DNA from: Roseovarius sp. Pro17 | GTDB lineage: Bacteria; Pseudomonadota; Alphaproteobacteria; Rhodobacterales; Rhodobacteraceae | DNA length: 64,000 nt | Assembly: GCF_035599575.1 (NCBI RefSeq) | Contig: NZ_CP141179.1 | Span: 806,001-870,000 of the forward strand | Direction: 5' to 3' | Part shown: one piece after another, positions 18,042-26,702 of the stretch | Position numbering within the stretch: the stretch's first letter is position 1 | Layout: each line of letters opens with the position of its first letter | Notes under the pieces: generated by a model | Databases searched by the model: none | Told to the model about the DNA's origin: nothing | Seen by the model: the letters and a program-made list of their open reading frames with translations, nothing else | Translations under genes and position numbers: made by a program

Positions 18042-18064
18042 GACCGGCTCCCTTGGGGCCGGTC
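18042..18064 (+). terminator. Short GC-rich hairpin after the Com-like gene
   Basis: GACCGGC and GCCGGTC form a 7-bp stem with a 9-nt loop, starting 8 bp after the stop and followed by GTTTC. It could act as a weak intrinsic terminator or attenuator. The following T-run is short. Confidence 0.4.
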
Positions 18065-18148
18065 GTTTCACGTCCAATCGAGAGGCGCCCGACGCCCAGA
18101 CCTGGCCACTAGGAGGCGCGCGACGCCCGGCCGAAAGGCTGGCGTCTT

Positions 18149-18850
18149 GTGTCTTCCAACTGGTCTGCGCTGCACGCGCAATTTGTCCGGTCCGTGAACC
18201 GGTATTCCGCAATGACTTCTTTCCCATCGCTTTTCCCACCGAATGATCAATGCAGGACGTTCCGTGACCCATCGCAGCTGATTGGCTGGCTTCACGCGCC
18301 TGCACAGGATGCCGAGGCGAAGAACGAGGTTCTGAGCCATCTCTTGCGTGCGTCTGGCGGCAGGGACCGGGCGGGTGATCTCGCGGTTGAGCTGCTGCTT
18401 CTGGCCCTTTGGCCGGGGCTTTGCGTGGTGCGTCGACGGTTGTGGCCTCTCTGCCGGTGCGGAACGCTTGATGCCGATCTGCTCAGCACTCTGACAATCG
18501 GGATCAGGCGCGTGCGGTTGGGCCGTATCACCCGCGTTGCAGCCACCCTGCTGCGCAACCTCGAGCGTGATCTGCGCCGCCTCTACATTCGGGATGACCA
18601 AGCGGCACGGCTTTCGGTCGACATGGACAAGGTCGAACACGTCTTGGTCGAGCGCGAGGTCGACAGGCCCGACGTGATCCTGTCGGCAGCGCAGGCGGCG
18701 CTCGGGGAAGACGGGGCTCTCCTCGTCGCCGTCCACATCGCGGGATTCACTCAGAAAGAGGCGGCCGATCAGCTCGGCATCAGCCACGAGGCAGCCAGAA
18801 AGCGGTGCCAACGTGCGCTGTCCCGGCTGAGGGAGCAAAATGATCCGTGA
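18149..18850 (+). CDS. Sigma-70-like regulator of the mobile element
   Basis: 233 residues from a GTG. The C-terminal ~60 residues are a clear sigma region 4/LuxR-like helix-turn-helix (FTQKEAADQLGISHEAARKRCQRAL). The middle contains an Arg-rich helical section, and the region before it (DQAARLSVDMDKVEHVLVE) resembles a sigma linker. Region 2 is not convincing, so it could be a diverged ECF factor or a dedicated phage activator. The start could also be the Met at codon 22. Two 16-bp direct repeats lie just upstream. The next small gene overlaps its end. Confidence 0.65.
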   Translation: MSSNWSALHAQFVRSVNRYSAMTSFPSLFPPNDQCRTFRDPSQLIGWLHAPAQDAEAKNEVLSHLLRASGGRDRAGDLAVELLLLALWPGLCVVRRRLWPLCRCGTLDADLLSTLTIGIRRVRLGRITRVAATLLRNLERDLRRLYIRDDQAARLSVDMDKVEHVLVEREVDRPDVILSAAQAALGEDGALLVAVHIAGFTQKEAADQLGISHEAARKRCQRALSRLREQNDP

Positions 18851-18929
18851 TCTGTCCCAAACCGGTCCGGCCGACGGCTTTCCCTATTCAAGGTCGCCCT
18901 TCCGGCGCCCGAAGAAAGGAACGGGATCG

Positions 18930-19127
18930 ATGGGTATCCGCAATATGGATGAGGATTTTGAGCGTCTCCCCGGCCTCTACGGGTCGTGGGACTTCGGCAT
19001 GCTGCTGGAGGAAGGGCGCAGCTACCGCGTCGAGGACGGTGGGCGCACTGAGGACGGTCAGCCTCTTTTCATGGTGTTTCAGCGCTCCAGTTATCGGTGC
19101 GGAAGTGGGGTGCGGCATGACCGGTGA
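18930..19127 (+). CDS. Small hypothetical protein
   Basis: 65 residues (MGIRNMDEDFERLPGLYG...), with AAAGGAA about 7 bases upstream. A start at 18840 overlapping the sigma-like gene is possible but its extra residues look random. Acidic, no motif. It overlaps the start of the following HTH gene by 11 bp, as expected for a compact phage-type operon. Confidence 0.45.
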   Translation: MGIRNMDEDFERLPGLYGSWDFGMLLEEGRSYRVEDGGRTEDGQPLFMVFQRSSYRCGSGVRHDR

Positions 19128-19305
19128 TCTGCGCATTTGCCTCACGCAGCGAGATCTGGCTGTGCGCTGGCGCGTCAGCGGCCGGACGCTGGAACGTTGG
19201 CGGGCGCAGCGCTATGGCCCAGCCTGGATCACAATCGGTGGCTCGATCCGGTATCGCATGAGCGATGTGCTGGCTTGGGAAACCGCACACCTGACACAGC
19301 CGTAG
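19117..19305 (+). CDS. Excisionase/AlpA-like helix-turn-helix protein
   Basis: 62 residues. Winged-helix HTH_17 pattern: LTQRDLAVRWRVSGRTLERWRAQRYGP (recognition helix) followed by the beta wing ITIGGSIRYRMSDVLAWE. This is the standard form of small excision or transcription factors in integrative elements. It ends 3 bp before the primase-helicase gene, suggesting an operon. Likely controls excision or replication genes. Confidence 0.78.
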   Translation: MTGDLRICLTQRDLAVRWRVSGRTLERWRAQRYGPAWITIGGSIRYRMSDVLAWETAHLTQP

Positions 19306-19308
19306 ACG

Positions 19309-22300
19309 ATGAACGCGGGACGCCAGCAGCGTGGTCCCCGCGACAACCGAGACACTGACCGGGTGGCCGCTGGCCGCCCCGAACGTGTTGGCTCCATCAC
19401 GTTTGCCACCGCCGCCGAGCAATTGCTCGACAACGGCTATGACCCCATCCCGATCAAACCGGGTCAGAAAGTGCCCGCGCTAAGCCGCTGGACCAGTGTG
19501 GAGATCGACGAGGCGGCAATCGAGACCTGGCGCGTTCGCTACGGGTCCTGCGGCGTGGGTTTGCGCACGGGCCGTCTGGTCGGTGTCGATATCGATATTC
19601 TTGATCCGGACCGCGCCCATGCGGCACAGGCCCTCGCCATGCAGCGCTTTGGCGAAACGCTCGTTCGAGTGGGGTGCTGGCCGAAACGCCTGCTGCTCTA
19701 CCGGACACAGGCTCCGTTCGCCAAGATGAAGTCGGGGCAAATCGAAATACTCGGGCTCGGGCAGCAGTTTGTCGCCTTCGGTCTCCATCCCGTCACCGGC
19801 AAGCCGTATTCCTGGCCGCTGGGTGAAACCCCTTTGGAAATCCCGCTCTCGGACCTTCCGGTGATTGACCCGAAGGCGGCGGCGGCATTCCTGGCCGAGA
19901 TAGGCCCGACTGACCAGCGTCCGGACAACCAACGCGGCGCAGCCAGGCGCAAGAAGGCGGCGGGGTCTGGCGATCCGGTGCGCGATGCGCAGGGACGGAT
20001 CACGGACGGGCGCGATGCCTGGCTCAGCCAGATTGCCTTCCACGCCGTGCAGGACCTGCTGGAGGCCGGGGTCGCTCCGGACGTCGATCAAATCTCAGCT
20101 CAGGTCTGGCAGCGGTTCGCCGACAGTACCGATCTCTCCCGTCCGAAGCAGGATGGCGTGCGCACCTACGCCTTCCCGGATGCGGCCCGCAAGGTGCAGG
20201 ACAAGTTGCGGCTGGCGCGTGACGGGCGGTTGCCGCCGCGGGACACGATCACACCGAAGCCTGAGTATGACGCACCGACACTCTCGGCTGAGGACGGCCG
20301 GGCGCAGCTTGCGGCCCTCTTGAAGACGTTCTGTGACCAGGTGCAGGACTGGCACCGAGGTCGCGGGGACCGTCTGCCGGCCCTCGGAGTCCGTGCGACT
20401 GTCGGGCTGGGGAAATCGCGGGTCGCGCGTGACAAACTGATGTCGCTGGCGAAGGATCTTCGGGCGCAGGGTCTGCCGCACCGCGTTCTCGTGTTTACAG
20501 CCTCCCATGCCTTGGCTGAGGAAACCGCAGCGTCCTGGCGAGACATCGGGGCAAATGTCGCTGTTCTGCGTGGCTACGAGCGCGAGGACCCGGTCAGCGG
20601 AGAGCCTATGTGCCGTGATCTCGACGCTGTACGGGTCGCGCTCGCATCGGCGCAGAAGGTGCGCGAAAGCGCCTGTTTGGGAGCGAACGGTGTGAAATGC
20701 CAGTTCTTCGACGACTGCCTCAAGCAGCGGAACCTGCGCGATGTCGCGGCGGCGGATGTTGTTGTCGCACCCTATGACGCCTTGTTCTCTGGGCTGGCAT
20801 TCGAGCGGGATGATGTGACGCTGTTGCTGGTCGACGAAGGCTGCTGGGCACGGGCGCTGGAGCACATGAGTGGTGTCTTCGTTGAGAATATTCCGGACGA
20901 AGTGATCGCCGGGATGGGAGGTGCTCAGATTGGCCGGGGTCCGGTCGGGGCCATGGCTGATCTGAGCGCGTTTCGCGGCAAGGTGGCGAAGGCGTTGACG
21001 GCGAACGGTCCAGGTTCCGTGTCACGGCTGGTCCTGCAGGAAGCCGGTCTGACCGTTGACGACTGCCGGCGTGCTGCCCAGCTTGAACGCTGGCGTTTGG
21101 AGGACCCAAAGCTGCATCCCGATATGTCCGTCGCGGCGCGCAAAACTGCTTACGGCATCGCGACCAGCAATGCCCGCGTCCTGCTGTTGGCAGCGCTTTG
21201 GCAAGCCCTCGCAAATCTGCTCGCGGGCAACAGCGAGGCTTCAGGACAATTGCGCATAAAGGAGCCAGATTCCTCCGGGCGCCACGAGATTGTTCTGCGA
21301 CGCGTGCGCGGGTTACACGACAGTCTACGGGGCAAACCGGTCCTGCATCTCGATGCGACGATGCGGCCCGCTCTCGTACAGAGAATTTTGCCTGATCTTG
21401 AGACATTTTTGATCGATGTTGCCGCGCCACATATGCATGTCCGGATGGTGAGCGGCAGCTTCGGCAAGTCGATGCTGTGTCCTGCGTCCGGCCTTGCGCC
21501 AGAGGAAGCCGCGCGCCGCGCCAACCGTCTGCGTGAATGCGTGAATTACGTTCGGTGGCACGCGCGCCGGGTCTTTCCAGGCCGCGTGCTGGTGGTGACC
21601 TACAAGTCGATCGAAGCCGCTTTCGCAGACATTCCCAACGTTGAGGTGGCGCATTTCAACGCGGTGGCGGGGCTGGACTGTTACAAGGATGTGGAACTGC
21701 TGATCAGCATCGGTCGGCCCCTGCCACCCAGCCAGGAGCTGGACGCGGTCACCGGCGCCTATTTCGACCACGTACCCCAAGGCCGGTACCGGCGTGATTT
21801 GGCAGGCATCCGGATGCGTTCGGGCCTGACGCGTGGTCTCAGGGTCTTGCGCCACGAGGACCAGGACGCCGAGACGCTCCGGGCGGCCATTTGCGACGAC
21901 GAATTGATCCAGGTGGTTGGGCGCGGGCGCGGCGTGAACCGCACGGCGGCGAATCCGCTGGAGGTCCATGTCCTGTCCGACGTTGCGCTACCGCTGATCT
22001 GTGATCGGCTGACAGCCTGGGATGTCGAGCGGCCAGATGTGGTGCAGCAGATGCTGCTGGCCGGTGTTGCGGTCGACAGCCCGGCGGACGCAGCGGCGCT
22101 GCACCCACAGCAGTTCAGAAATGGGCATCAGGCGAAGATGGCATTCGAGAGGGGAGGATTTAAGGCACAGCACCCTATGAATAGTTCTTATAGGGAAGTG
22201 TGCCTTAAATCGGCTGCCTATCGCCGTGTTGGCCGAGGGCGTGGCTGGCAGCAGGCCATGTGGATTGAAGGCGATGACGCGATGGCGCGCCGATGTCTGG

Positions 22301-22341
22301 AAACTGCCTTGGGCGAACTCGCTGAATGGCGGCCGGACTGA
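19309..22341 (+). CDS. Primase-polymerase / helicase fusion (element replication protein)
   Basis: 1010 residues. Residues ~30-195 are a bifunctional primase-polymerase domain: AEQLLDNGYDPIPIKPGQKVP, then GVDIDILDPDR (metal-binding Asp94/Asp96). Residues ~340-900 carry helicase-type motifs: P-loop-like TVGLGKSR near 364, VLVFTASHALAEE, LLLVDEGC as a Walker B near 505 and QVVGRGRGVNR as motif VI near 868. A Cys group (CLGANGVKCQFFDDC near 455-470) recalls the iron-sulfur insertion of DinG/XPD-type enzymes; that is inference. Would initiate and unwind replication of the element. A nested palindrome lies inside its 3' end. Confidence 0.82.
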   Translation: MNAGRQQRGPRDNRDTDRVAAGRPERVGSITFATAAEQLLDNGYDPIPIKPGQKVPALSRWTSVEIDEAAIETWRVRYGSCGVGLRTGRLVGVDIDILDPDRAHAAQALAMQRFGETLVRVGCWPKRLLLYRTQAPFAKMKSGQIEILGLGQQFVAFGLHPVTGKPYSWPLGETPLEIPLSDLPVIDPKAAAAFLAEIGPTDQRPDNQRGAARRKKAAGSGDPVRDAQGRITDGRDAWLSQIAFHAVQDLLEAGVAPDVDQISAQVWQRFADSTDLSRPKQDGVRTYAFPDAARKVQDKLRLARDGRLPPRDTITPKPEYDAPTLSAEDGRAQLAALLKTFCDQVQDWHRGRGDRLPALGVRATVGLGKSRVARDKLMSLAKDLRAQGLPHRVLVFTASHALAEETAASWRDIGANVAVLRGYEREDPVSGEPMCRDLDAVRVALASAQKVRESACLGANGVKCQFFDDCLKQRNLRDVAAADVVVAPYDALFSGLAFERDDVTLLLVDEGCWARALEHMSGVFVENIPDEVIAGMGGAQIGRGPVGAMADLSAFRGKVAKALTANGPGSVSRLVLQEAGLTVDDCRRAAQLERWRLEDPKLHPDMSVAARKTAYGIATSNARVLLLAALWQALANLLAGNSEASGQLRIKEPDSSGRHEIVLRRVRGLHDSLRGKPVLHLDATMRPALVQRILPDLETFLIDVAAPHMHVRMVSGSFGKSMLCPASGLAPEEAARRANRLRECVNYVRWHARRVFPGRVLVVTYKSIEAAFADIPNVEVAHFNAVAGLDCYKDVELLISIGRPLPPSQELDAVTGAYFDHVPQGRYRRDLAGIRMRSGLTRGLRVLRHEDQDAETLRAAICDDELIQVVGRGRGVNRTAANPLEVHVLSDVALPLICDRLTAWDVERPDVVQQMLLAGVAVDSPADAAALHPQQFRNGHQAKMAFERGGFKAQHPMNSSYREVCLKSAAYRRVGRGRGWQQAMWIEGDDAMARRCLETALGELAEWRPD
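22158..22210. repeat. Nested palindrome inside the primase-helicase gene (candidate origin)
   Basis: ATTTAAGGCACA (22158-22169) and TGTGCCTTAAAT (22199-22210) are a perfect 12-bp inverted repeat. Inside it CCCTAT (22173-22178) and ATAGGG (22190-22195) form a second perfect stem, leaving an AT-rich loop. It is locally AT-rich within a GC-rich gene. Replication origins inside rep genes are known (lambda O), so this may be the element origin. Confidence 0.55.
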
Positions 22342-22606
22342 TTTGCAGGGTAGTCGCGGTGACATAACCACTGAGTTCCGGATCAAATCGATCTGATCGA
22401 CGATCTCTACCAAGCTGTTCGTATGTTCAAATGACAGCAATGCGCTTTCGGATTCTGGGCGTCACTTGCCTCAGTAGCGCCAAACTTGGAGCGCGGCTTG
22501 CAGAATGTCGCATCGCTGCCTCCGTGGTTGCGGTATTAATCACTCGCACCAAGCCCCCTGAGCGCTCCTTCAAAAATGAAATGGTTTATCGTGTTTCAGC
22601 CAACCC

Positions 22607-23521
22607 CTACTTCTTCGCCTCATTGCCGTCGCGCCCAACTAGCCCCCACAGCTTTTCCAACATTCCCACGACGCTCAGCGACAGCGACAGCAATAACGCC
22701 ACCGCCACGAGCAACGGGTTGGCGATCACGCTGTTGATCCAGGTTGACCGCACCTTGCGGGGTTCCGGCACGCCGGGGTAAGTGATCTGAAGCTGCGGGT
22801 TGCCCGCGCGTGTGACAGCGACAACCATCAGGCTGATCTGTTCATCCCGCACGATCGGGGTGATATGACCGCGCGCAGGCGATGATCGCCCAGTGCCGAG
22901 TTCTATGACCTCCACAACTTCGCCGCGCGCGAACACGCCTGTTTTGACGATGCTGGACGGCCCAATTCCCCATTTATAGCGCTCGCGGATCTCATATCGT
23001 CCGCCCAGGAGATACCCTTGCTCTCCACTGCCGGGGTCGCGACCAAGAGTGATGTCGCCGTCAAACGCGGCCACACCAGCCAGCTTCCAGTCATCGATCT
23101 TCACCAATATTTCGCTCTTGTCCGCCACACCACCGGCACCATTATGGCGAATGTCGAGGATCCCGTCGGCCCGCAGAGTCACGCGCGCTTTCGACCCTGC
23201 TTTCCACTCGATCGTCACGGTCTTGTTGACTTCACTAGTATACAATCGGTCGTCACAAAGCCCGTCCCCGGGCTTACCCAGTGGTTTAGGTGTGTTGAGC
23301 GGGACGCAGACGGTCGTATTGTCAAAGCCCCAGGCCGAGCCCCCCGAAGGAAAGCTAATTTCTAGGGCGGCCGTTTGCGCCTCTATCAGAAAACTACGCT
23401 CAGAAATCCAGCGGCTTCCAATAATGCCAAGCATGAGCACGGCAAACAGACCAGCAACACAGGCCAGACAGCCAATCTGAACCGCGCGCCGCAGTCGCAC
23501 CGTCAAAATAGGAAGTTTCAC
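22607..23521 (-). CDS. Hypothetical membrane protein with N- and C-terminal spans
   Basis: 304 residues. One span near residues 13-35 (GCLACVAGLFAVLMLGIIG) and one near 268-288 (PLLVAVALLLSLSLSVVGML) enclose a ~230-residue domain likely in the periplasm with a Cys pair (TTVCVP and GLCDDR). Its start overlaps the stop of the next leftward gene upstream by 4 bp, so the two are translated together. No family recognised. Belongs to the cargo block between the replication and packaging genes of the phage-like region. Confidence 0.65.
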   Translation of the reverse strand: MKLPILTVRLRRAVQIGCLACVAGLFAVLMLGIIGSRWISERSFLIEAQTAALEISFPSGGSAWGFDNTTVCVPLNTPKPLGKPGDGLCDDRLYTSEVNKTVTIEWKAGSKARVTLRADGILDIRHNGAGGVADKSEILVKIDDWKLAGVAAFDGDITLGRDPGSGEQGYLLGGRYEIRERYKWGIGPSSIVKTGVFARGEVVEVIELGTGRSSPARGHITPIVRDEQISLMVVAVTRAGNPQLQITYPGVPEPRKVRSTWINSVIANPLLVAVALLLSLSLSVVGMLEKLWGLVGRDGNEAKK

Positions 23522-24240
23522 GGGGCCTCGCCGGGCTGGACAACGGTCACCGACACTGGGTCTTGAAACTGCTGATCGACAACTGTCAGGATCACCAGTT
23601 CGGTGTCTCCGGGGCCAAGAAGTGCGCGGTCAAATTGGCAGATTGTATCAAACGCGTGACGCGCCGGACGGCCTGTATCGCGGCATTCCACCTGTGTTCC
23701 GGAAGAACCGCCCACATAAAGATAGGTCTTTTCAGCCCGCATCGTATTGAGTAAAAGCGATAGATCACCCGCGTCAGCAGAGGAATTCCAATAGGCCGGG
23801 GTCAGGCGGGTTGCATCCTCACTTTCGTCGCCACAAGCCTTTTCGGTGATCCGAAGGCCAAGATCGCCTTGACGCATATCGGTGAGAAGATCGCTGTATT
23901 CTGTGATGTATTGCACGCGCCCGACACCGCCCTTTGCCGTATCGGGCACGATGTGGGCATTGATTGCTTCGTAAAGCCCGTCTGACGACAAAACGTGCAC
24001 GCAAATTTCACCCGCCTTCCACGTCTCGGGTACTTTGACCCGAACATCCGGATCGGCCCCGTCGGGCAGGTCACGGTACACCTGAAGCCCCATCACCAGC
24101 GCGCCGCGTATCTCTGCAGACGGGTGCAGCATCTCGTTCATTGGTTCCTTGCTCGAAAGTGGAAGAAGGTTGCCTTCTTGCGCGCGTGCGCTAACAATTG
24201 TCACTATTAACGCAGCAAATATGGCAATCCAGAGGACCAT
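23518..24240 (-). CDS. Hypothetical secreted protein
   Basis: 240 residues with a signal peptide (MVLWIAIFAALIVTIVSARAQ, cleavage after ARA). The mature part is acidic, with four Cys that could form two disulfides. It overlaps the following membrane-protein gene by 4 bp. Its start codon overlaps the start codon of the divergent peptidase gene in the sequence CATG at 24238-24241, so no promoter can lie between them as annotated. Unknown family; likely a partner of the peptidase and membrane protein. Confidence 0.65.
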   Translation of the reverse strand: MVLWIAIFAALIVTIVSARAQEGNLLPLSSKEPMNEMLHPSAEIRGALVMGLQVYRDLPDGADPDVRVKVPETWKAGEICVHVLSSDGLYEAINAHIVPDTAKGGVGRVQYITEYSDLLTDMRQGDLGLRITEKACGDESEDATRLTPAYWNSSADAGDLSLLLNTMRAEKTYLYVGGSSGTQVECRDTGRPARHAFDTICQFDRALLGPGDTELVILTVVDQQFQDPVSVTVVQPGEAP

Positions 24241-25333
24241 GAAAATATCCTTTCGATTCGATATTCTTTTGATCCTAGCATCTCTTTTGATTTTCGGAAC
24301 AATCTCGTCTGCACAATCTGTCCGCGTTGAAGCACGGCAGGGGCGGCAGGGTCAGGGCGTTATGGTGCGCGATGGCACATCCTGTTACCTGCTGTTGCCT
24401 GCCCATGTCGCCGGGGACTCGGCGTTTGTGACGCTCATCTCTGAGGCACCAGTGCGCATCGGACGAGCGGTGGTGAACCGCCCGTTCTGGACCGAACTCG
24501 GCGATGACGGTGCGCAGGTGCGCGGGCTTGATCTTGCCATTGGGGCGGTTCAGGGCGACATCGCGTCGGTTTGTACCCAACAGCTTTCGCGCTTTACCCC
24601 GGTTCAGATCGGGGTGGGACGTGCCGGCACGCTGGTCACCATCGGTCGCAACGGACGGCTCGAAGGCGTCCAAATGACTATCACCGATACCAACTATCTG
24701 ACGTTTGAGGCAAAGGTCACCCCCCCGGGCGCAGAGATGTTCCCGGGGCGGAGCGGGTCATTCCTGTTCATCAACAAGCGCCCTGCGGGGATGGCCATCA
24801 AAGCGCCCCCCGAAGGCGACAGCGCGACGTTCCTGCGCATCGAAGAGATCATGATCAACGCCGAACGTTGGATAAATGATCAGGGCGCGACGTTCACGTC
24901 GGGTCTAAAACCCGCAGAGGTCCAACAATCATCGGGCATCGCGGCGCGGCTTGTGTCCTCAAGCGAACCACCCGTCAGCCCCGAATTCCCACCCGAACTG
25001 ACTCTAACGCCTGATGGGGTGTTCGTCACCGAACCAAGCCGCCCGTTGACGCTTGTCTATGAAATCCTCGCCGATAGCCCTGCTATCCGTGAAGTCACCG
25101 TCATCAGCGATCCTACGGGTCCCCACAGCCTGCCGCGCGAAATCTCAATACAGGTCGACAGCACCCCGGGGCGCACTCGGCCGCGCAGGTTTTGGGAAGG
25201 TCGCATGGAACAGGACGGGCGGATAAGTTCTGGCACCCGCAGTCAGGCGACTAAGACACGCTGGGTCACGATCATTATCAAAAACGCCTGGGCACCGGGG
25301 CCGGTCTCAATCACGCAAGTGCGGTTTGAATAG
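24239..25333 (+). CDS. Secreted trypsin-like serine peptidase
   Basis: 364 residues with a signal peptide (MKISFRFDILLILASLLIFG, ending SSAQ). A chymotrypsin-fold catalytic set can be proposed: His in LLLPAHVAGD near 58, Asp in GLDLAIGAV near 97 and Ser in FPGRSGSFLF near 172. The C-terminal ~140 residues form a separate beta domain (LTLTPDGVFVTEPSRPLTLVYE). Role probably periplasmic proteolysis linked to the divergent secreted/membrane pair. The ATG at 24239 shares bases with the opposite start; a downstream start would remove the signal peptide, so it is kept. Confidence 0.7.
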   Translation: MKISFRFDILLILASLLIFGTISSAQSVRVEARQGRQGQGVMVRDGTSCYLLLPAHVAGDSAFVTLISEAPVRIGRAVVNRPFWTELGDDGAQVRGLDLAIGAVQGDIASVCTQQLSRFTPVQIGVGRAGTLVTIGRNGRLEGVQMTITDTNYLTFEAKVTPPGAEMFPGRSGSFLFINKRPAGMAIKAPPEGDSATFLRIEEIMINAERWINDQGATFTSGLKPAEVQQSSGIAARLVSSSEPPVSPEFPPELTLTPDGVFVTEPSRPLTLVYEILADSPAIREVTVISDPTGPHSLPREISIQVDSTPGRTRPRRFWEGRMEQDGRISSGTRSQATKTRWVTIIIKNAWAPGPVSITQVRFE

Positions 25334-25345
25334 GTCTTATGCGGG

Positions 25346-25987
25346 CTAAAACGTCACCGGCGCCCGCATCGGAAGTGCCGGATAGCTCGCATATAACGTC
25401 GCTGTCCCTTCCAATTCACCAGCATCATTAAGCGTCATAGGGTTCCAGAACCTCAACAACAGCAATGATACGACCTGATCATTGATCCGTAGCAGACACA
25501 GCTTGGGTTGTTCTGCGTTTACATAGCAATCTTGTGCGGCGTCGAATGCCCCAATACGTAAGGAAAGATAGGCAATGTTATTTTCGTCAACGCTGCCGCC
25601 AAGATTGCTGAGTTGCGACTTCGCCCAAGTCTGCTGTCTTTCATCCAATGCATCGGTCAGCGAAACAAACACCGATAACGTGGGGCCTGAATTGAAAAAA
25701 GCTTTCAACGCGTCCGCCCGAGAGGATGGATTGGTCGAAAATATTCCCTCTTCCATCGCCATGCGTTGCAGCACCGGATCACCAGATCCCATCATGATCT
25801 CCATTGCTGCGGCCGCGCGCGCGGGATCAGGGTCGGTCAAGAGCGCCTGAAATCCATTTTGTTCGGTGGTTCGGGCGTCAATCTGCGCGGTTAAATCTTC
25901 GAGCGATATAGACTGAGCATGGCCTACCAGTGGCACCGTCAGCGTACCTAGAAAAGCGATCAACTTGGCCAAAATCCGAAAGTTCAT
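25346..25987 (-). CDS. Hypothetical secreted protein
   Basis: 213 residues with a signal peptide (MNFRILAKLIAFLGTLTVPL, ending GHAQ). Helical region with HEAT-like spacing (PARAAAAMEIMMGSGDPVLQRMAMEEG) followed by a beta C-terminus with a Cys pair (DCYVNAEQPKLCLL). Convergent with the trypsin-like gene, 12 bp apart. Similar in style to the other secreted genes in this cluster but not recognisably homologous. Function unknown. Confidence 0.6.
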   Translation of the reverse strand: MNFRILAKLIAFLGTLTVPLVGHAQSISLEDLTAQIDARTTEQNGFQALLTDPDPARAAAAMEIMMGSGDPVLQRMAMEEGIFSTNPSSRADALKAFFNSGPTLSVFVSLTDALDERQQTWAKSQLSNLGGSVDENNIAYLSLRIGAFDAAQDCYVNAEQPKLCLLRINDQVVSLLLLRFWNPMTLNDAGELEGTATLYASYPALPMRAPVTF

Positions 25988-26702
25988 TGTGTTCCTGTCT
26001 CCTAATATCGTGTAATTTGGTATACTGGCACCCCCGTATTTCTCTTGTCTACACTGGCGTAGTCGGAGCGCACATTTTTATATGCCGTTTGATAATGTTG
26101 AGTGATGGCTAGAATGGAAATCGGGCCACTGCGCGCCGCCTGTCAGGTGCAACAATATGCACCGGGCACAGCGTTCAGCGCCGATCCTTACAGAACTTGT
26201 CGCCGCCGCCGAGCTTTTCAAATTCTGCGCAATCAAATCCGCCATCGCTAGCCAGCATGTCTTTCGTCAAGTGCCCTCTCAGTCCCGCTCATCCGATCAC
26301 CTTGCATGGGCGTAATGTTATCATCAAGAGAGTGGCAATTTTGTTGTCACTGGCTGCAATAGTGGCTTGATTAGGAAAGCCGTCGTTGGCGCAGCTGCAG
26401 CGAAGGTCCGGAATTTCCGCGCTGCCGTCTTTCGGCAAGCGAAGTCTGGTTCCTGGAAATCGGCGGCAATTGCGTTGCACCGGACCATTTTCGTCGAACG
26501 CGCTGGACGCTTGGGGTTCGGCTGAGCCTGAACTTTGCGGTGTGATGCGTCAGGCCGCGTGGTTCTTGCGTTGGCCAAGCTGTTGCGCGTCGGTCCCGAT
26601 GGCGGTAAATGGCGTAATTTGTCATATAGTGTCTATATTACAATGGGTTGGTCGATCTGTTACACTGCCCCGAACGCAGATTTCATTGCGCAGGGCGGGG
26701 TC
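25988..26702. other. Intergenic region between cargo and packaging genes
   Basis: 715 bp with no convincing gene. A 52-codon frame from 26158 exists without supporting features. The minus strand carries TTCCGGACCTTCGCTGC at 26397-26413, a motif also found near 8150 and 61680. The methyltransferase gene could start as early as 26643. Confidence 0.5.

Noticed and set aside
24149..24238. An upstream start for the trypsin-like peptidase gene
   Set aside because: It would add 30 residues before a perfect signal peptide and overlap the divergent gene further; the ATG at 24239 is better.
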